Below are positions 61,301 to 64,000 of a DNA stretch of 64,000 bases, in pieces. The notes under the pieces were generated by a model, which was not told the DNA's origin, ran no database searches, and worked only from the letters and a program-made list of their open reading frames with translations. Location of the stretch: the NCBI RefSeq assembly GCF_000208745.1, contig NC_030851.1:36739240-36803239 (forward strand). The letters run 5' to 3'. Both the position numbers and the translations under genes were made by a program. The stretch comes from Theobroma cacao. Taxonomy: Eukaryota > Streptophyta > Magnoliopsida > Malvales > Malvaceae. Position 1 is the stretch's first letter. Each line of letters starts with the position of its first letter.

Positions 61301-62043
61301 TAGGATAACGTTTGATACTTTACAATGTAATGTGATTACAGGTAATGTAATTGCAGGTAATGTGATTGTAAGTAATGTGATTGCAGGGAAGATAACATTG
61401 CAGTGTTTGATACATAAGTAATGTAATGATTAAAATGCAGAGAAGATAACATTGCAATGTTTGTTTTACAAGTACTTTACAAGGTATATAATGTTAATTT
61501 CCAAAACTACCCTTATATATTAAAATACAAGTTTAACATGTATTTTTTTATTGTTAATTTTTAAATAATGTTAATTTTTAAATATATTTTTAATTAAATA
61601 TATTTTATTTTTCATTTCTTTTTATAAGTATATATTTTATTTTTATTTTTAATATAATTTCTTATATTGTATATTTTATTTTAAATTTTTTTTTAGAAGA
61701 TAATATTTTATTTTTATTTCTTAATACGTTTTATATGTATACATTAATGTGATAGCTTCCTCTCTTGTAACCAATAGCAAATTGGCAACAAAATACCCAA
61801 CAGATTGTGAGTAATTTTTTTAAAAGATGATGGGTAAAAATGTCCTTAAAGACATTGTAGAGTGCAATGTAATGTGATTGCATTGGTTTTGGATTGCAAT
61901 CATATTACATCAATTGGCTGCAATGTGATTGCATTGCAATCTTACATTACAGTGGTCTGTTACAAAACAAACACTGCAATGTAATTTAATTGGACACATT
62001 ACAGGGAATGTGACTTTACATCACTTATACCAAACACACCCTA
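61301..62043. mobile_element. MITE-like element with subterminal ATGTAATGTGATTGCA repeats
   Basis: The left end TAGGATAACGTTTGATACTT and the right end, read in reverse complement, TAGGGTGTGTTTGGTATAAG form an imperfect terminal inverted repeat. Both sides carry many copies of TAATGTGATTGCA/TGCAATCACATTA-type motifs (61325-61460 and 61865-62020). The middle is AT-rich and non-coding. The TAGGGTGTGTTTGGTA end is a familiar plant MITE terminus. Matching target duplications were not seen at these borders. Confidence 0.6.
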
Positions 62044-62235
62044 GTAGTTAACCAAAAAAACCTGTTGAAACCTTTGGAATCCCTAGAGCAAAAATCCTAG
62101 AAATCCCTACTGAAATTCCTAGATAACCTAAAGCCGAAAATGTTAGCTTTCCTATTCTACAAACCAACATAATACCACAACCACAAAAAAAAAAAAAAAT
62201 CAAAAGAGATACTGAAACCTACAAAACGAATGAGA

Positions 62236-62345
62236 GGCTAGAAGTGTGCAGCGGTCGGTTACAACCGAGCAATAGACCTCAACCGTCGGTCATGCCGATC
62301 GACCTCATCGGTCGATCAGCTTGGCCCTCGGGGGGACTTCTTCCC
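62236..62345. other. CG-rich palindromic block, possible hAT 5' end
   Basis: Repeated CGGTCG/CGATCG words and a CGGTTACAACCG palindrome stand out against AT-rich flanks, with CAGCGGTCGGTTACAACCGA at 62250-62269. It lies about 950 bp upstream of the hAT transposase ATG and could be the transposon's 5' subterminal region. The other end is outside the window. Confidence 0.35.
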
Positions 62346-62681
62346 CTCTGAATCGATCGAATAATAGATTGGTGATTGCCTTGGTTTTCAATGAGGGTGA
62401 AAGTATAAAAATGCCCCTCATTAAATAGTTTTCCTTCTGCCCCCATAAGGGTAAAAGTGTAAAATCTCCTTCAAAAGACCCTAAACCAGCTCTCACTTCT
62501 GTAGACCCTAACTCTCATATTTTCTCCCTTTCCCCCGACGGCCTGACCCCCCTATTTCTCCTTTCCCTTTCCGCCTCCAACCTCTCCAACTGAACCCTAA
62601 GCCAGCAGCCGTCTCATTCAGCCATACTTGTGCTTCTCAGTTGCTATTAGCAGTACTTCTCATTCAAAATTGCTACCATTC

Positions 62682-63211
62682 CAAGGTAAACCATATTTTT
62701 TTAAAAGTTATTTTGTGAAAATAAGCAGAGAGAGAAAGTTTGAGAGATTATGATTTATGAATATTATTATTTTTTATTAAAATTCATGCTAGAGAGAAAA
62801 TATGTTAGAGATTATGAGTATGATATGTTGTTTTTTGCTTGTAAAAATTAATTTTGCTCCATTTTAATATTTTAAGCTTGCTGTTTCGATTCTTGCTTCC
62901 TTAAGTGCTGCTTGCTGTACACTGCAGAAACTCTCTTTGACAAGTAATTGAAAGAATTAAAATTTGACACATCATTTGATTGAAATTTCTCAACTTGTTC
63001 CTTTAATGGTAGGTCCGAATCCAATAGCTTAAAATGATTTCTCAACTTGAAATTTCTCAACTTAAAATGATGCTGGCAATATTAGTTAAAGTGCATGTGT
63101 TTCACAAGGTTGGCAACTTAGAATTATTATTTGGATTTTTAATTAAAATGATTGGCAATATGTTAGAATTAAATATTGAAATTAATATTTGGGTATTATT
63201 TTTTTTTGTAG
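62682..63211 (+). other. Likely intron in the 5' leader of the hAT transposase gene
   Basis: A donor CCAAG|GTAAACC at 62682 and an acceptor TTTTTTTGTAG at 63201-63211 sit directly before the ATG at 63212. The upstream exon (about 62500-62681) is pyrimidine-rich and has no long ORF. A 5' leader intron is common in plant hAT transposase genes. Confidence 0.5.
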
Positions 63212-64000
63212 ATGTCAACTAATGAGGAAACAAATTTCGCAATTAATGAGACACCAACACCAATACCATCAACATCTACACCTCATGTTACTGCTAGTTC
63301 TACCAACCCTAACAAAACGTGTGAAGTTGTAAGCAAGGTGCGAAAGCAAAGGGAGCCGTCTCAATCTACATCGGTTATGTGGGATCACTTCACCAAATTT
63401 GTTGATAAGAAAGGTAATAAGAAAGCTAAATGTTCTCATTGTGGTAAAGAATTGTATGCTGATACAGAAAAGAATGGAACATCTTCTTTGAAAAATCATA
63501 TTAATGTTTGTCCTAAGTTAAAATTGGTGCATGATAGTGAGAAGAAAAGGCAGATGAAATTAGTTTTTGCTTCGGGAGGGCATGGGTTGGGTAGTTGGAA
63601 GTTTGATCAAAAGGCAGTTTGGAGGAGTTTAACTGAGATGATTATTTTAGATAAATTGCCTTTTAAGTTTGTGGAAAATGATGGATATAGGAGACACATA
63701 AATGAAGCATGTCCTAGATTTCGTATACCTTCACGATGGACTGTTGCTAGGGATTGCTATAAAGTTTACACTAATGAAAAAACTCGAATGAGAAGATTGT
63801 TAATATCATGTCCTGGTAGAATGTGTCTCACCACTAACACATGGACTTCGATTCAAAGAATTAATTATATGTGTCTAATTGCCCATTTTATTGATAATGA
63901 TTGGAAGTTGCATAAAAAAATTTTGAATTTTTGTCCGATCACTAGTCACAAAGGTGAGGCCATGGGTAAGGCAATTAGTAAATGTTTGGGGGATTGGGGG
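63212..64000 (+). CDS. BED-type hAT transposase (RICESLEEPER-like), partial at right edge
   Basis: 263 codons are open from the ATG at 63212 to the window end; no stop is reached, so the protein is cut by the window. A Thr/Pro-rich N-terminus precedes a BED zinc finger (MWDHF at 56-60; C74-x2-C77-x18-H96-x3-C100). The hAT N-terminal region follows, with FRIPSRWTVARDCYKVY, and the start of the RNase-H-like catalytic core, LTTNTWTSIQRINYMCLIAH, then NDWKLHKKILNFCPITSHKG. In related proteins the fourth residue of LTTDTW is the first catalytic Asp; here it is Asn (AAC at 63836-63838, residue 209). The rest looks intact. The product may be an inactive transposase or a domesticated DNA-binding protein; the missing C-terminus prevents a decision. 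Confidence 0.85.
   Translation, partial: MSTNEETNFAINETPTPIPSTSTPHVTASSTNPNKTCEVVSKVRKQREPSQSTSVMWDHFTKFVDKKGNKKAKCSHCGKELYADTEKNGTSSLKNHINVCPKLKLVHDSEKKRQMKLVFASGGHGLGSWKFDQKAVWRSLTEMIILDKLPFKFVENDGYRRHINEACPRFRIPSRWTVARDCYKVYTNEKTRMRRLLISCPGRMCLTTNTWTSIQRINYMCLIAHFIDNDWKLHKKILNFCPITSHKGEAMGKAISKCLGDWG

Noticed and set aside
1..64000. Possibility of a CRISPR array, operon or biosynthetic gene cluster
   Set aside because: The window is plant nuclear DNA; the repeats present are transposon-derived or simple, and the four genes have unrelated roles.

Overview
This is plant nuclear DNA. It has GT-AG introns, AT-rich intergenic sequence, nested and decayed transposons, and four multi-exon genes that place it in a flowering plant, most likely a eudicot. 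A narrower guess (Malvaceae-like, from TATCGATA- and AATCGATTA-rich LTR sequence) would be weak. There are no bacterial features, operons or CRISPR arrays.

Layout. (1) 1-2548: a compact LTR element on the minus strand with gag and protease but no reverse transcriptase or integrase. (2) 2733-5085: two exons of a conserved coding sequence that I cannot name, broken by an in-frame TAG. (3) 6276-10506 minus: a complete six-exon remorin gene (522 aa). (4) 10851-11528: an hAT-type non-autonomous element with an imperfect 8-bp target duplication. (5) 13460-16066 minus: a seven-exon atypical bHLH transcription factor gene (519 aa), with a TATA box and an upstream 92-bp tandem duplication. (6) 16860-17640: probable LINE ORF1 relic. 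(7) 22301-26455 plus: a three-exon AP-5 complex beta-subunit-like gene (1119 aa) with site II promoter motifs and a short uORF. (8) 27003-27521: inverted-repeat MITE copies. (9) about 27890-37150: LTR-like non-coding sequence split by a 6.2-kb dead LINE with a 21-bp target duplication. (10) 37528-51900 minus, with 5' exons to about 53100: a PRP40C/TCERG1-like splicing or transcription co-factor with two WW domains and about five FF domains. (11) 53170-60400: very AT-rich sequence with a degenerate ~100-bp repeat array and a copia-like LTR. (12) 61140-62345: a run of hairpins, a MITE and a CG-rich block. (13) 62500-64000: 5' part of a BED-finger hAT transposase gene running off the right edge.

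The four host genes have no evident common pathway: plasma-membrane scaffold, transcription factor, endosomal coat and nuclear pre-mRNA processing. They look like ordinary neighbours separated by transposon debris. I did not find a convincing new multi-gene system. The best leads are the gag-protease-only LTR element, the hAT transposase carrying Asn at the expected first catalytic Asp, the promoter duplication upstream of the bHLH gene, the stacked hairpins near 61.2 kb and the decayed tandem array at 55.3-56.25 kb. Exon boundaries were set by hand from reading-frame continuity and splice consensus. No alignment or transcript data were available.
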